The notes: generated from the letters alone by a model not told the origin. A stretch of DNA of 64,000 nt from Paludibacteraceae bacterium (GCA_024399955.1 JAKSNH010000006.1:1-64000), one strand, 5' to 3'; numbered from the stretch's first letter, positions 9,133 to 17,418 are shown. Program-made: numbers and translations.

Positions 9133-9164
9133 TTTGTGGGTATCAAAAAAAATACCTATATTTG
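9133..9164 (+). promoter_or_regulatory. Promoter of the DUF4160-DUF2442-lspA unit
   Basis: TTTG at 9133-9136, a 20-base spacer, TATATTTG at 9157-9164; expected start near 9171, about 22 bases before the ATG at 9193. It diverges from the structured-RNA promoter, with about 110 AT-rich bases between them. Confidence 0.8.
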
Positions 9165-9192
9165 CACAAAATTTGTAGATACACTAATAACT

Positions 9193-9435
9193 ATGCCTGA
9201 GATTTATCGCATTTTTGGATTTAAGATTCGTTTTTATAGCGATGATCACGAGCCCATACATGTTCATATCGTCGGACATGATGGTGCTGCTCGCTTTGAA
9301 TTGATTGATGGTAAATTTGTTTTGATTGAGTCAGATCATATCAAAGTTTCCGATTTGAATCGCTTACAGAAATCCGTAAATGAAAATGTTGACATCATCG
9401 TTGACCGCTGGCACGAATATTTTGACGGGAAATGA
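9193..9435 (+). CDS. DUF4160 protein
   Basis: An 80-residue protein with the family pattern: PEIYRIFGFKIRFYSDDHEP, then HVHIVGHDGAARFEL. The start at 9193 is chosen because the frame upstream runs through the promoter. DUF4160 proteins are usually encoded directly before DUF2442 proteins, as here (4-base overlap), and the pair is often listed as a toxin-antitoxin-like module, though biochemical proof is limited. The HxH-type cluster (EPIHVHIVGHD) could bind metal; this is an inference. Confidence 0.85.
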   Translation: MPEIYRIFGFKIRFYSDDHEPIHVHIVGHDGAARFELIDGKFVLIESDHIKVSDLNRLQKSVNENVDIIVDRWHEYFDGK

Positions 9436-9842
9436 AACTAACTAAAGTTTGGATAGAAAACGATTACCTATACGGTTTAGGAGACGATGGTAAAACATAT
9501 CGTCAGAGTTTGCTGTGGTATCGTCGTCTAATGAATGCTACTCCGGAACAACAAGCCAATTATGAATTGGAACCATTTGGGGTGCATTGGAACGAATTGG
9601 ACGAGGATATTAGCTATCAAGGCTTTATTGATCGTAATAATGTTGAGCCAACGGCTTTACAACGTTTTTTGTTGACCCATCGTGAACTTAACTTAGCGGA
9701 ACTGGCTAAGCGAATGGAAATGAATACTACTCTTTTGCGGAATTATATTTATGGATGGAAAACACCATCGAAAGAACGTGAGAACCAGATATGGCAAACC
9801 ATTCGTGCCATAGGACAGGAATATTTAGCATTTGATAGATAA
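9432..9842 (+). CDS. DUF2442 protein with C-terminal helix-turn-helix
   Basis: The 136-residue product has an N-terminal DUF2442 domain (about 1-75; VHWNELDEDISYQGF is its typical end) joined to a helix-turn-helix of the XRE kind (about 88-125; LNLAELAKRMEMNTTLLRNYIYGWKTPSKE). DUF2442 alone is common; the added DNA-binding domain suggests that this member represses its own promoter at 9133-9164, as an antitoxin would. It overlaps the DUF4160 gene by 4 bases and is followed by lspA after 8 bases, so the module may be cotranscribed with the essential lspA. Confidence 0.85.
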   Translation: MKLTKVWIENDYLYGLGDDGKTYRQSLLWYRRLMNATPEQQANYELEPFGVHWNELDEDISYQGFIDRNNVEPTALQRFLLTHRELNLAELAKRMEMNTTLLRNYIYGWKTPSKERENQIWQTIRAIGQEYLAFDR

Positions 9843-9850
9843 AAGCATTA

Positions 9851-10393
9851 ATGAAACGCAAACAAACCATACTATTTACTGCGATTGTGCTGCTGGTTAT
9901 TATCCTTGACCAATGGCTCAAGCTCTATATACACGCTCATTGGCGATTAGGCGAGTCCTTCCAAGTTCTGCCTTTCTTCCAACTATGCTACATCGAGAAT
10001 GATGGCATGGCGTTTGGTATTGAGTGGTTCAACAAGATCTTCCTCACTCTCTTCCGCATCATAGCTGTGGTCATTCTCGGCTGGTACACCCATGTGCTCA
10101 TCCGCAAGCGCGACACACGCACGTCCTATGTAACAATGATCGCCTTGGTTACTGCCGGTGCATTAGGTAATATCATCGACTGCGTGTTCTACGGCAAACT
10201 ATTTGGCTATGCGGACTGGTTTTACGGCAGGGTCATCGATATGCTCTACTTCCCGCTAATCACCAATGCCGCCGGGGAATGTATCTTCTTCCAACCCGTC
10301 TTTAACCTCGCGGATAGTTGCATCACTACCGCTGTGATATGTATATTAATTTGGTTTAGAAAAGATTTAGATGAAAGCCTCAGTAAGAAATAA
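9851..10393 (+). CDS. lspA: Lipoprotein signal peptidase (signal peptidase II)
   Basis: Inner-membrane aspartyl protease that removes the signal peptide of prolipoproteins. Four membrane segments are visible. The conserved blocks are NDGMAFGI (residues 56-63), GALGNIIDCVFYG with the first catalytic Asp near 110, and FNLADS with the second near 155. At 180 residues it is slightly longer than the E. coli enzyme, as usual in Bacteroidota. It overlaps the following DUF4296 lipoprotein gene by 23 bases, an arrangement common in the phylum. Confidence 0.95.
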   Translation: MKRKQTILFTAIVLLVIILDQWLKLYIHAHWRLGESFQVLPFFQLCYIENDGMAFGIEWFNKIFLTLFRIIAVVILGWYTHVLIRKRDTRTSYVTMIALVTAGALGNIIDCVFYGKLFGYADWFYGRVIDMLYFPLITNAAGECIFFQPVFNLADSCITTAVICILIWFRKDLDESLSKK

Positions 10394-10739
10394 AATCCTT
10401 TTACTCGCCTTGATAGGCCTTAGCCTACTGGCTTGCCGTCCACGCAATGTACTCTCTCCTAAACAGATGGAAGATATATTCGTGGACCTGCATACAGCCG
10501 AAGGTATGATTGAGATTTCCGGACTAAACTACGGACAAGATGAGCGCCTCAAAGGCTACTTTCAGTCCGTGCTCGATAAACATGGAATCACCCAAGCACA
10601 ATTCGACTCGTCTCTCGTGTGGTACACCTCCAATCCGGTTATCTTTGAGAAAATATACCCTAAGGTAGTGGAGCGACTCGAAAAACAAGCCGAAGCTGCT
10701 AAAGAGGCCGAACAAGCAGCAAAAACACAAAAAGAATAA
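10371..10739 (+). CDS. DUF4296 lipoprotein
   Basis: A 122-residue lipoprotein with lipobox LLAC at residues 19-22, followed by RPRNVLSPKQMEDIFVDLH, which is the start of the DUF4296 domain (about 25-105). The C-terminal 20 residues are an Ala/Glu/Lys helix (EKQAEAAKEAEQAAKTQKE). The function of DUF4296 is unknown, but its gene is regularly found next to lspA. It overlaps lspA by 23 bases. Confidence 0.85.
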   Translation: MKASVRNKILLLALIGLSLLACRPRNVLSPKQMEDIFVDLHTAEGMIEISGLNYGQDERLKGYFQSVLDKHGITQAQFDSSLVWYTSNPVIFEKIYPKVVERLEKQAEAAKEAEQAAKTQKE

Positions 10740-10755
10740 AAAAATGCAAAAAAAA

Positions 10756-10787
10756 TTTGCGTATATGCAAAATATTTTGTACTTTTG
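10756..10787 (+). promoter_or_regulatory. Promoter of rplM
   Basis: TTTG at 10756-10759, a 20-base spacer, TACTTTTG at 10780-10787. The upstream box reads TTTGCGTATATGCAAAA. The expected start is near 10794, which gives a leader of about 140 bases. Confidence 0.88.
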
Positions 10788-10793
10788 CACGCT

Positions 10794-10934
10794 TTTTCGG
10801 ATTAACGAAGAAAAACAAACAACTATATACTAACAATCGCCAAGTTGGGCAGTGGGTTACAAATCGTGCATCAAGCATAGTAAATAGCTAACCGTAAATG
10901 ATGTCTGTCGACTTGGTCATAATTATCAAAACAA
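10794..10934 (+). promoter_or_regulatory. Long rplM leader, possible ribosomal-protein autoregulatory element
   Basis: CCAAGT (10840-10845) can pair with ACTTGG (10911-10916), enclosing about 65 bases just upstream of the rplM start. Ribosomal-protein operons are often repressed by one of their products binding such a leader. No known L13 leader pattern was recognised, so this is a candidate only. Confidence 0.4.
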
Positions 10935-11390
10935 ATGGATACATTATCTTTTAAGACTGTATCAGCTAACAAGCAAACTGTCCAAAAAGGATGGGTTGTT
11001 GTTGATGCTGAGGGCCAGATTCTTGGCCGTATGTGCACAAAGGTAGCTAAGCTCCTTCGTGGCAAGTACAAACCCAGTTTCACGCCTAATGTAGATTGTG
11101 GTGACAACGTAATCATCATCAATGCTGCTAAAGTGCAAATGACTGGTAACAAATGGAACGACCGCGTGTATGTTCGTTACACCGGCTTCCCTGGTGGACA
11201 ACGTGAAATGAGCCCCGCTGCTCTGCTCGAGAAGGGCGCAGATCGTCTCATTAAGAAAGTGGTTAAGGGCATGCTCCCCAAAAATCGTCTGGGCGCTAAA
11301 CTCATCAATAACCTCTTCGTATTCGCTGATGCTGAGCATAATATGCAAGCTCAGAAGCCTGTTCAAATCGATATTAATAATCTTAAATAA
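10935..11390 (+). CDS. rplM: 50S ribosomal protein L13
   Basis: Early-assembling protein of the large subunit. The 151-residue sequence shows the family blocks WVVVDAEGQILGRMCTKVAK, VNCGD-like VDCGDNVIIINAAKVQMTG, YTGFPGG and VKGMLPKNRLG. Length and start match the family. It is followed after 9 bases by rpsI, the standard rplM-rpsI operon. Codons favour C-ending forms typical of highly expressed genes. Confidence 0.98.
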   Translation: MDTLSFKTVSANKQTVQKGWVVVDAEGQILGRMCTKVAKLLRGKYKPSFTPNVDCGDNVIIINAAKVQMTGNKWNDRVYVRYTGFPGGQREMSPAALLEKGADRLIKKVVKGMLPKNRLGAKLINNLFVFADAEHNMQAQKPVQIDINNLK

Positions 11391-11399
11391 TCATTCAGT

Positions 11400-11786
11400 A
11401 TGGAAACAATCAATGCAATCGGTCGTCGTAAAGCAGCTGTAGCTCGCGTTTACGTTCAAGAAGGTAAGGGCCAAATCGTCATTAATGATCGCCCTCTGGA
11501 TGTTTATTTCCCAAGTTCCATCCTTCAATTCATCGTTAAGCAACCTCTGGCTAAATTAGCCGTTGAAGAGAAGTATGATATCAAGGTTAACCTCGACGGT
11601 GGTGGATATAAAGGCCAAGCTGAAGCTCTGCGCCTCGCTATCGCCCGCGCTCTCGTTAAAATCAACCCAGAGGACAAAGCTGCCCTCAAGGCTGAAGGCT
11701 TCATGACCCGCGATGCTCGTGAAGTTGAACGTAAGAAACCCGGTCAACCTAAGGCTCGTAAACACTTCCAATTCAGTAAACGTTAA
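11400..11786 (+). CDS. rpsI: 30S ribosomal protein S9
   Basis: Small-subunit protein whose C-terminal tail reaches the P site. The 128 residues include the N-terminal INAIGRRKAAVARVYVQEG, the central GGGYKGQAEALRLAIARAL and the basic C-terminal tail ending HFQFSKR, which fits the usual ending KxQFSKR. It lies 9 bases after rplM. A gap of about 100 bases without an obvious terminator separates it from rpsB. Confidence 0.98.
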   Translation: METINAIGRRKAAVARVYVQEGKGQIVINDRPLDVYFPSSILQFIVKQPLAKLAVEEKYDIKVNLDGGGYKGQAEALRLAIARALVKINPEDKAALKAEGFMTRDAREVERKKPGQPKARKHFQFSKR

Positions 11787-11886
11787 TGCGTCGGAGCAAA
11801 CCTCGGCGGTTAACAAACTGAATCCCTATATTAGGGCAAAGGAATAATTATTTATAGTATTTATAGAATAATTCAAATTCAATCAA

Positions 11887-12750
11887 ATGAGAACAAACTT
11901 TGATCAATTGCTCGAGGCTGGTTGCCACTTCGGTCACCTCAAGCGCAAATGGAATCCTGCAATGGCTCCTTATATCTACACGGAGCGCAATGGTATCCAC
12001 ATTATCGACCTCAACAAAACTGCTATCAAAATTGACGAAGCAGCAGAGGCCCTCAAAAACATCGTTAAATCCGGCCGTAAAGTGCTCTTCGTTTCTACTA
12101 AGAAACAAGGACAAGAGGTCGTTGCCGCTATGGCTAAAGAGGTTGGTATGCCTTACATCACCGAGCGCTGGGCTGGTGGTATGCTCACTAACTTCCCAAC
12201 CATCCGCAAGGCTGTCAAGAAAATGTCCAATATCGACAAAATGATGACCGACGGCACATTCGATAATATCTCCAAACGCGAGAAACTGCAAATCACTCGT
12301 CAACGCGAGAAACTCGAGAAGAACCTCGGTTCAATCGCCGACCTCACTCGCCTGCCTTCCGCTATCTTCGTAGTGGATGTTATGAAGGAACATATTGCAG
12401 TGGCTGAAGCTAACCGCCTCGGTATCCCTGTTTTCGGTATTGTAGATACTAACTCCAATCCTGCTCCTATCGACTTCGTCATCCCTGCTAATGATGATGC
12501 TACCAAGTCTATCGAAGTCATCCTCGCTGCCGTTTGCGCAGCTATCAAGGAAGGTCTTGAGGAACGCAAGGTAGAGAAAGCTGACGAAGAAGCTGCCGGT
12601 GCACAAAACGAAGGCGAAGAGGCTAAGGAAGAAGCTGCTCCCGCTCCAAAAGAGCGCCGCGCTCGCGTTCGCAAAGCCGCTAACGCTGAACCCGAAAAAG
12701 TAGCTTCCGTAGAGGCTCCCGCTGCTGAAGAAGAGCCCAAAGCAGAATAA
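11887..12750 (+). CDS. rpsB: 30S ribosomal protein S2 with acidic C-terminal extension
   Basis: Residues 1-225 form the S2 domain (FDQLLEAGCHFGHLKRKWNP; FVSTKKQGQEVV; ERWAGGMLTNF; GIVDTNSNP). The last 60 residues are an Ala/Glu-rich, low-complexity tail (about 228-287) with two basic patches; such tails are common on S2 in Bacteroidota. It is followed by tsf after a 35-base gap that consists mostly of ATCAATA heptamers (12753-12780). It is probably cotranscribed with rplM-rpsI and tsf. Confidence 0.97.
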   Translation: MRTNFDQLLEAGCHFGHLKRKWNPAMAPYIYTERNGIHIIDLNKTAIKIDEAAEALKNIVKSGRKVLFVSTKKQGQEVVAAMAKEVGMPYITERWAGGMLTNFPTIRKAVKKMSNIDKMMTDGTFDNISKREKLQITRQREKLEKNLGSIADLTRLPSAIFVVDVMKEHIAVAEANRLGIPVFGIVDTNSNPAPIDFVIPANDDATKSIEVILAAVCAAIKEGLEERKVEKADEEAAGAQNEGEEAKEEAAPAPKERRARVRKAANAEPEKVASVEAPAAEEEPKAE

Positions 12751-12752
12751 TC

Positions 12753-12780
12753 ATCAATAATCAATCATCAATAATCAATA
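12753..12780. repeat. Heptamer repeat (ATCAATA x4) between rpsB and tsf
   Basis: Units are ATCAATA, ATCAATC, ATCAATA, ATCAATA, ending 5 bases before the tsf ATG. The tract fills the place where a ribosome-binding region would lie. The same heptamers lie in frame inside the gene 19557-22424. Confidence 0.95.
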
Positions 12781-12785
12781 AGAAT

Positions 12786-13772
12786 ATGGCTGTTACACTA
12801 GCTGATATTAAAAAACTGCGTGACATGACTGGCGCAGGAATGATGGACGTCAAGAAAGCCCTTGAAGAGGCTAACGGTGACTTCGACCAAGCTAAGGACC
12901 TCCTCCGTAAACGCGGTCAGGCTATCGCTGCTAAACGTAGCGACCGTGAGGCTTCCGAAGGTTGCGTGCTCGCTAAAGCTGAAAATGGCTTCGCTTGCAT
13001 CGTGGCTGTTAAGTGCGAAACGGACTTCGTAGCTAAAAATGCTGACTTCGTTGGTATGGTCAAGAAAATACTTGACGTAGCTATGGAAAATAAACCCAAA
13101 TCACTCGACGAACTCAAAGCCCTCACCCTCAACGGACAAACAATGGCAGACCTCGTTACCGAGCGCAGCGGCGTCACCGGTGAGAAAATGGAACTCAGCG
13201 ACTACGCTTACCTCGAGGCTGAAACCGTAGATGCTTATAACCACCTCGGAAATAAACTCAGCTCTATCGTTGCTGCTTCTGCTAACGCTGACCACGATAC
13301 CGTACACGGCGTTAATATGCAGGTTGCTTCGATGGCTCCCGTTGCCCTCGACGCTGACCATGTAGCTCAAGAGATTAAGGACCGCGAACTCGCTATCGCT
13401 GTCGACAAAACCAAACAGGACGAGATAACCAAAGCTATCGAATTTGAACTTCGTAAAGCCGGTATCAACCCTGCACACGCTGACAGCGATGACCATATCG
13501 CTTCCAATACCGCTAAGGGTTGGATGACCGAAGAACAGGCTCAATTAGCTCGCGACATCCGCGCTAACGTTCCTGCTCAAGCTGAAGCTAATCTCAATAT
13601 GAAGAAAATTGAGATGATCGCTCAAGGTCGTCTGCAAAAGTTCCTCAAAGAGTCCACACTCGTTGAGCAACAATACATCCTCTCCGAAAGCAAAGAACTC
13701 GTTAAGGATGTCCTCAAGAAAGCTAACGTTACTATCGTTGACTTCAAACGCGTTACCCTGAACCAAGAGTAA
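12786..13772 (+). CDS. tsf: Translation elongation factor Ts
   Basis: Guanine-nucleotide exchange factor for EF-Tu. It has the N-terminal UBA-like domain (TLADIKKLRDMTGAGMMDVK), the signature RKRGQAIAAKRSDREASEG, and the motif ETDFVAKNADF. At 328 residues it is longer than the E. coli protein (about 283), with an extended second core domain, as in other Bacteroidales. A strong terminator follows at 13788-13815. Confidence 0.97.
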   Translation: MAVTLADIKKLRDMTGAGMMDVKKALEEANGDFDQAKDLLRKRGQAIAAKRSDREASEGCVLAKAENGFACIVAVKCETDFVAKNADFVGMVKKILDVAMENKPKSLDELKALTLNGQTMADLVTERSGVTGEKMELSDYAYLEAETVDAYNHLGNKLSSIVAASANADHDTVHGVNMQVASMAPVALDADHVAQEIKDRELAIAVDKTKQDEITKAIEFELRKAGINPAHADSDDHIASNTAKGWMTEEQAQLARDIRANVPAQAEANLNMKKIEMIAQGRLQKFLKESTLVEQQYILSESKELVKDVLKKANVTIVDFKRVTLNQE

Positions 13773-13787
13773 TCCGTACCTACATAA

Positions 13788-13815
13788 AAGAGCCTGCCCA
13801 TCGGGGCGGGCTCTT
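13788..13815 (+). terminator. Terminator of the ribosomal operon
   Basis: AAGAGCC-t-GCCC pairs with GGGC-g-GGCTCTT around a short ATCG-type loop. It ends the rpsB-tsf transcript just upstream of the cobalamin riboswitch. Confidence 0.85.
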
Positions 13816-13824
13816 AATTACACA

Positions 13825-13975
13825 ATCTGTCCAGGGAAATAGGTGCAAGTCCTATACAGACCCGCTGCTGTGATTCGCAATCGCGTTTTCTCTCTCTTAT
13901 AGTCACTGGTGTAAAACTGGGAAGGCTGAAAACAAGAGCGATAAGTCAGAAGACCTACTGATTGTTAGGCTAAGG
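13825..13975 (+). promoter_or_regulatory. Cobalamin riboswitch upstream of btuB
   Basis: The core signatures of the cobalamin aptamer are present in order: GGTGCAAGTCC at about 13842, CAGACCCGCTGCTGTGA at 13857-13873, the CACTGG stem piece near 13904, GGGAAGG near 13919 and AGTCAGAAGACCT near 13944. It sits 38 bases upstream of the btuB start. When cobalamin binds, the class normally blocks expression of the downstream uptake genes. The promoter that drives it was not seen and may be weak or lie near the tsf terminator. Confidence 0.92.
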
Positions 13976-14012
13976 CCTTTGTCAATGTGCTCTCGAGGAA
14001 TAGAGCGTAGGC

Positions 14013-16121
14013 ATGAAAAAACTGACTGTCTCCATATTATTATCGCTTATTGCGTCCCTGTCTGTCTTGGCTAACGAGATAGATATAGACAGCATATACC
14101 TGGATGAAGTCACTGTCATGGCATCTTCCCGACCTAAACAGGTCATCCTGCCACAACGACTGTCAGGATCCGAACTGCACACCCTTTCTGCACTCAATGT
14201 TGCCGATGCCCTGAGATACTTCAGCGGCGTGCAACTCAAAGACTACGGAGGAGTAGGGGGCATCAAAACAATCAATATACGCTCCATGGGCAGCCAACAC
14301 GTAGGCGTTTACTACAACGGCATACAAGTTGGTAATGCACAAAACGGCATCGTGGACCTCGGTAAGTTCGCTATGGATGAACTCGAAGCTATCGAACTGT
14401 ACCATGGACAAAAATCCGATATCTTCCAGTCCGCCCGAGAAATGGGTAACGCCGGGTCTATCTACCTGCAGTCTCGTAAACCTCACTTCACCTCCTCTGA
14501 ACGCATCCATGCCCGCGCATCTATGCGAACAGGCTCCTTCGGACTAGCTAATCCCTCCGTCAGCCTCGATATCAACCTCTCCCCATCAATACTCACCGCT
14601 AAACGCTCAACGCTAAACTCTCAACACTCATTGTTTCTAACAATGAACGCCTCCTACCTACGGTCCGATGGTCAATACCCCTTCCGTTATCATCGCCTCA
14701 CCCCCTCCGGCACAGTCGCTTACGACACCACCGCCTATCGTCATAACAGCGACATACAGGCCGTTCGAGCCGAAATAGGACTTCATCACTACTACTCCGC
14801 TAGCGGCTACTGGCGACTCCAAGGATATACCTACTGGAGCGAACGTGGCGTCCCAGGGGCTATCGTCAATAACGTGTGGAGCAACGGCGAAAGACTGGAG
14901 GACCGCAACTCATTCGCACAATTCCAATGGCAAGATAACTTCTTCCATCAATACCATATACGCCTCTTGGCTAAATACGCTAACGACTACACCCACTACC
15001 GCAACCTCGATACTCGTACACTCCCCACTAACAACACCTACCTCCAGCAGGAAGTGTATGCCTCACTCATTCAACAGGTCAATATACTCCCGTCGTGGGA
15101 CATTAGCGTCGCCTATGACCTCCAATACAACGACCTCACTCGACAACAAGGTATCAGCGGTATGCCGTCCTCCCCTAAAGAACACCACAACCGATGGAGC
15201 CACTTCTGCAGCATCGCCACTGCCTTTAATGTGCAATCATACCTGCGCGTACAAGCATCTGCTTTATTAACCCATATCAATAGCAACACTAAACTTACAC
15301 CGGCCGTCTTCGTCAGCCTCTCTCCTCTCGCCTCCCTCTCGTCTCCTTACGCTAAAGCATTGACTATCAACGCGTTCTATAAACATAGTTACCGCTATCC
15401 TACCTTCAATGACCTCTATTACACCGATGTCGGAAATGCTGCTCTCCGACCCGAACTCGCACGACAAGCATCCGTCGGACTCCGCTACGAAATAAACCTG
15501 CCAACATCCTCTTTATCGGAGTGCCCGGAGGCACCTCTCAACAACTCTAAACTCTCAACTCTCAACGTTTCACTCGACTACTACCATAATCGCGTCACCG
15601 ACAAGATTATCGCCTTCCCTAAGGGACAACAGTTCCGATGGGCAATGCTCAACCTCGGCGAAGTGCTTATCAACGGCATCGACGCTTCCGTCGGAGCCAC
15701 CATCCGACTGCCTCTCCGATTCACTCTCACTCCTCGCGTCCAATACACCTACCAACAAGCTATTGACGTCACCTCTCCCAATGACTCCTATTACCGACAT
15801 CAAATACCTTACATACCCCATCATAGCGTGTCGGCGGTCTCCGGACTAACCTATACATCGCGCCGAGCAGATACATACGGACTCAATTACTCCTTTATCT
15901 ACGTGGGGGAACGATACTCGCAACAAGAAAATATTCCCGCTAATTACGTCCCGGCATGGACTTCCCATGACCTCACAATCTACGGCGAATGGAACATACA
16001 AACAATCCGATTACATGCTCAACTCGAAATAAATAACCTTGCTGGCACCGACTACGAAGTGATCATGAACTATCCCATGCCACAAACGTCCTTCCGTGCC
16101 ACATTATCCATAATCTATTAA
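14013..16121 (+). CDS. btuB: TonB-dependent outer-membrane cobalamin receptor (BtuB type)
   Basis: A 702-residue barrel with a signal peptide (residues 1-20), a TonB box-like segment (DEVTVMASSRPKQV, about 30-43), a plug domain (about 45-150; NVADALRYFSGVQLKDYGG, TINIRSMGSQHVGVYYNGI) and a C-terminal barrel ending RATLSIIY. The cobalamin riboswitch and the BtuG-like neighbour show that the substrate is a corrinoid. Two repeat insertions lie in frame: residues about 195-206 (14596-14630, five heptamers) and about 500-519 (15512-15567, the hairpin element plus heptamers, read as SECPEAPLNN). Both probably fall in extracellular loops or turns of the barrel. Confidence 0.93.
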   Translation: MKKLTVSILLSLIASLSVLANEIDIDSIYLDEVTVMASSRPKQVILPQRLSGSELHTLSALNVADALRYFSGVQLKDYGGVGGIKTINIRSMGSQHVGVYYNGIQVGNAQNGIVDLGKFAMDELEAIELYHGQKSDIFQSAREMGNAGSIYLQSRKPHFTSSERIHARASMRTGSFGLANPSVSLDINLSPSILTAKRSTLNSQHSLFLTMNASYLRSDGQYPFRYHRLTPSGTVAYDTTAYRHNSDIQAVRAEIGLHHYYSASGYWRLQGYTYWSERGVPGAIVNNVWSNGERLEDRNSFAQFQWQDNFFHQYHIRLLAKYANDYTHYRNLDTRTLPTNNTYLQQEVYASLIQQVNILPSWDISVAYDLQYNDLTRQQGISGMPSSPKEHHNRWSHFCSIATAFNVQSYLRVQASALLTHINSNTKLTPAVFVSLSPLASLSSPYAKALTINAFYKHSYRYPTFNDLYYTDVGNAALRPELARQASVGLRYEINLPTSSLSECPEAPLNNSKLSTLNVSLDYYHNRVTDKIIAFPKGQQFRWAMLNLGEVLINGIDASVGATIRLPLRFTLTPRVQYTYQQAIDVTSPNDSYYRHQIPYIPHHSVSAVSGLTYTSRRADTYGLNYSFIYVGERYSQQENIPANYVPAWTSHDLTIYGEWNIQTIRLHAQLEINNLAGTDYEVIMNYPMPQTSFRATLSIIY
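14596..14630. repeat. Heptamer repeat (ACGCTCA type x5) inside btuB
   Basis: Units are CCGCTAA, ACGCTCA, ACGCTAA, ACTCTCA, ACACTCA. In the btuB frame they encode AKRSTLNSQHS. The frame is the same as in the other ACGCTCA-type copies in coding regions. Confidence 0.9.
15512..15567. repeat. SECPEAP hairpin element plus heptamers inside btuB
   Basis: TCGGAGTGCCCGGAGGCACC at 15517-15536 contains the stem GTGCC-cgga-GGCAC and is followed by ACTCTAA, ACTCTCA, ACTCTCA heptamers (15544-15564). It is in frame, encoding SECPEAPL then NNSKLSTLN. Confidence 0.9.
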
Positions 16122-16155
16122 TTCATTATTAACTATTCATTATTCATTATTCATT
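16121..16155. repeat. Heptamer repeat (ATTCATT x5) ending at the btuG start
   Basis: Units are ATTCATT, ATTAACT, ATTCATT, ATTCATT, ATTCATT; the last one ends on the base before the ATG at 16156. The first unit takes in the last base of the btuB stop codon. The whole btuB-btuG gap is repeat. Confidence 0.95.
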
Positions 16156-17232
16156 ATGAAAAAAAATCATTTCTTTCTCATCCCTCTCTTCCTCGTTTCT
16201 TGTCACGAGTTACCTGTTTCTGTTCCAAGTAATCAACAACAAACCGCAGGAGACCCCGGCAGCACCTATGCTACCATGTATGTCCTCAATGAAGGCAACT
16301 GGGGCGCTAATAAAGCATCCCTCGATATGCTGGACCTCAACTCCGGCATCTACACCACTAACCTCTATCCGGAACGTAACCCCAATGTAATCAAGGAGTT
16401 AGGGGACTGTGGCTCCGACATCGCTGCCTATGGCGGACGAATCTATGCTGTCATCAATAACTCTCATAAAGTGGAAGTCCTTACTCCCTCCATCCATCGT
16501 ATCGCACAAGTCGATATACCTACACCCCGATACATTGCCTTCCACGGTAACATGGCGTACGTCACCAGTTACGTCTCGTCTGATCAAACACCTAATCACG
16601 GAGCCATATACGCTGTGGATACCGCTACTCTCCGCGTCATAGATACGGCCTTCGTCGGACCACAACCCGATGAACTGATTGTGCGCGATAGCGTCATCTA
16701 TTGCACCTGCTCCGGAGGATATAACTACCCCAACTACGACAGCACTATCTCCGTCGTGGATCGCTCCTCTATGAACGAAGTACGAAAAATAACCGTCGGA
16801 ATCAATCCCATCCGCATCCGACAGGACCAACAGGGTAGGCTATGGGTTCTGTGCTCCGGCAACTATGCCGACGTGGCACCCTCTATCGTCGTGCTCGATA
16901 ATGAACAGATCATACAGCGATTTGACGTCAATGCTTCCAATCTAACGATCTGCGGAGATACACTCTACTATGTAGGCACCTATCCCAATACGTACGGACG
17001 TATTGGCATCAGCTCTCTCGAACTCATACCGGACTGCTGGATCACCGATGGATCCGATAAGGATATCCAAACACCTTACGGACTGCTCGTTAACCCATCC
17101 ACACGCACTATCTACGTCACCGATGCCGTCAATTATACCAGCAGCGGACGACTATACGGCTATAACCAACAAGGACAACGCATCCTTTCCGCCACCACCG
17201 GCGACGTCCCCGCCCACCTCGCTCTCTATTGA
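16156..17232 (+). CDS. btuG: Surface beta-propeller lipoprotein, BtuG-like cobalamin capture protein
   Basis: The 358-residue protein has a lipobox (LVSC, residues 13-16) and a repeated beta-propeller pattern (YVLNEGNWGANKASLDMLDL; GGRIYAVINNSHKVEVL; MAYVTSYVSSDQTPNHGAIYAVD). In Bacteroides, BtuG is a seven-bladed propeller on the cell surface that binds cobalamin very tightly and passes it to BtuB. The position directly after a riboswitch-controlled btuB supports this call; the fold is shared with YncE/DUF5074 proteins, so the family name alone would be less certain. Confidence 0.82.
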   Translation: MKKNHFFLIPLFLVSCHELPVSVPSNQQQTAGDPGSTYATMYVLNEGNWGANKASLDMLDLNSGIYTTNLYPERNPNVIKELGDCGSDIAAYGGRIYAVINNSHKVEVLTPSIHRIAQVDIPTPRYIAFHGNMAYVTSYVSSDQTPNHGAIYAVDTATLRVIDTAFVGPQPDELIVRDSVIYCTCSGGYNYPNYDSTISVVDRSSMNEVRKITVGINPIRIRQDQQGRLWVLCSGNYADVAPSIVVLDNEQIIQRFDVNASNLTICGDTLYYVGTYPNTYGRIGISSLELIPDCWITDGSDKDIQTPYGLLVNPSTRTIYVTDAVNYTSSGRLYGYNQQGQRILSATTGDVPAHLALY

Positions 17233-17275
17233 TTGTGTCAAAAATAGCACATTTTTTATAAAAATTGCATTTTTA

Positions 17276-17307
17276 TTTGCGTATGTCAAAAAAAAACTGT
17301 ACTTTTG
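17276..17307 (+). promoter_or_regulatory. Promoter of rplS
   Basis: TTTG at 17276-17279, a 20-base spacer, TACTTTTG at 17300-17307; upstream box TTTGCGTATGTCAAAA. The expected start is near 17314. Confidence 0.88.
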
Positions 17308-17313
17308 CAGCGC

Positions 17314-17418
17314 AAAATCGGTTATAGTCTCTGACGATCAGCATAGTTGCGGACTTTACGCCCGAACGAACAGTAGTGTATACTATAACCCGCGTAACCA
17401 TTAAAATCTTAATTAACA
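17314..17418 (+). promoter_or_regulatory. rplS leader with a 9-bp enclosing helix
   Basis: GGTTATAGT (17320-17328) pairs perfectly with ACTATAACC (17382-17390), enclosing about 53 bases; the helix ends 28 bases before the rplS ATG. A structured leader on a single ribosomal-protein gene suggests feedback control by L19, but I recognised no known leader class. Confidence 0.5.
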
